Notes under the pieces: generated by a model
Told to the model about the DNA's origin: nothing
What the model saw: only the letters and a program-made list of their open reading frames with translations
The model's database searches: none
NCBI GenBank assembly: GCA_017479645.1
Contig: JAFVBZ010000030.1
Coordinates: 1-33,470 of the forward strand
Direction: 5' to 3'
Length of the DNA: 33,470 nt
Source: Ruminiclostridium sp.
Lineage (GTDB): Bacteria > Bacillota > Clostridia > Oscillospirales > Ruminococcaceae
Shown here: positions 32,804 through 33,470 of the stretch, piece after piece
How the letters are laid out: each line of letters starts with the position of its first letter
Position numbering within the stretch: position 1 is the stretch's first letter
Program-made: the position numbers and the translations under genes

Positions 32804-33470
32804 TTATTTCGTTTTCAGATAATCCATAAAATTCTGCTTGTTTTCGAGAGCTGTGGTAGTCGGTCTTCCAAGATCTGATCTCGCACCGATAGAACATTTT
32901 ACCTCAATAAGTGACAATTCATTTCTGCTCCTTGCTGCTTCGAGTTCCGTGTCCAGCTTATCGAAGCTGTCAACACATACCGCATTTGGATATCCGCAGG
33001 CTTTCGCAGCAGCAACAAGATCAATGCTCCCTGCAACAGTGGGCATTCCGCCGACTGTCTCATGCGCGCCGTTGTTTATCACGATGTGTATAAGATTCTT
33101 CGGCTTGTTAGCGCCGATGACCGCCATTGATCCCATGTGCATAAGAACTGCGCCGTCACCGACTATGCACCATATCCGGGTATCGGGTTTGTTTAATGCA
33201 ACACCGAGAGCTATTGAGGAACTGTGACCCATGGAGCCTACTGTAAGGAAGTCGTATTTGTGGCTCTGACCGCCGGCAGCACGGGTCTCGAACAGCTCAC
33301 GGCTTGCTTTTCCTGTAGTGGATACGATCGGATCTTCTCCGCTTGCCCTGACTATATGCTGAATGATCTCCTCGCGGGTCATTGTGTTGTAATTCTTGTA
33401 TTCAACTTTCGGCGCGTCTGTGAGAGCGCCTTTGCGTATTACAAATGCCACATCTTTTCCGGCAGCAAGC
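32804..33470 (-). CDS. aepY: phosphonopyruvate decarboxylase, C-terminal part (continues beyond window)
   Basis: The frame is open to the right edge; the last 222 codons are visible. The thiamine-diphosphate motif runs from GDGAVLMHMGSMAVIGA to IHIVINNG (GDG to NN), preceded by SMGHSSSIALGVAL and followed by HETVGGMPTVAG and KCSIGARSDLGRPT. The last of these is typical of phosphonopyruvate decarboxylases, which convert phosphonopyruvate to phosphonoacetaldehyde and CO2 in phosphonate biosynthesis. Sulfopyruvate decarboxylase is a related alternative. The partner PEP mutase gene would be expected beyond the window. It converges on recombinase 2. Confidence 0.85.
   Translation of the reverse strand, partial: LAAGKDVAFVIRKGALTDAPKVEYKNYNTMTREEIIQHIVRASGEDPIVSTTGKASRELFETRAAGGQSHKYDFLTVGSMGHSSSIALGVALNKPDTRIWCIVGDGAVLMHMGSMAVIGANKPKNLIHIVINNGAHETVGGMPTVAGSIDLVAAAKACGYPNAVCVDSFDKLDTELEAARSRNELSLIEVKCSIGARSDLGRPTTTALENKQNFMDYLKTK

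Overview
The window looks like chromosome of a Gram-positive, low-to-mid GC anaerobe of the Clostridia, most likely a Ruminococcus-type member of the Oscillospiraceae. I base this on strong GGAGG ribosome binding sites, textbook sigma-A promoters with 17-bp spacing, a BspA-like repeat lipoprotein, TndX-type serine recombinases, TnpW and DUF6809 mobile-element proteins, and gene families typical of gut Firmicutes. The genus is an inference from gene style, not a database match.

Layout. 1-480: a par-like type I toxin-antitoxin candidate, partly duplicated, with divergent promoters and a short RNA. 497-2536: typA (bipA). 2544-4324: a structured leader RNA with its own promoter and terminator in front of a leucine-rich-repeat lipoprotein. 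4335-6585: a membrane protein and thrS (minus strand). 6757-12150: a two-gene operon of a degenerate SF2 helicase and a sacsin/Hsp90-like GHKL ATPase. 12402-16356: a heterodimeric ABC exporter. 16386-17130: a secreted Ig-like (Big_2) protein preceded by the 3' half of the same leader RNA family. 17131-26643: an integrative and mobilizable element (IME) carrying a serine recombinase, TnpW, a relaxase, MobC, about 2 kb of repeat-rich noncoding DNA and a three-gene restriction-modification cassette. 26643-26796: promoter and 5' half of the interrupted leader RNA. 26815-28088: a short amidase-like peptide and a TipA-type MerR regulator. 28095-32780: a scarred region with a glmS 3' fragment abutting a glutamine-amidotransferase-like fragment, excisionase-like HTH genes, HdeD, and a second large serine recombinase with two tiny upstream ORFs. 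32804-end: the C-terminal part of a phosphonopyruvate decarboxylase.

Main result. Two leader RNAs share promoter spacing, a 13-bp closing helix starting at the predicted +1, a GGCTCTTT internal motif, and a downstream pair of mutually exclusive hairpins, one of which abuts a T tract just before the ribosome binding site. One copy is intact (2579-2792, before the lipoprotein). The other is split: its promoter and aptamer-like half are at 26643-26796 and its terminator half is at 17057-17130 before the Big_2 protein, with the IME between them. Removing the IME at the shared TTTGCTG joins the halves into a sequence that aligns closely with the intact copy. This fixes the IME ends to the base, shows a host leader RNA as the attachment site, and marks a candidate riboswitch-like class controlling exported proteins that I cannot assign to a known family.
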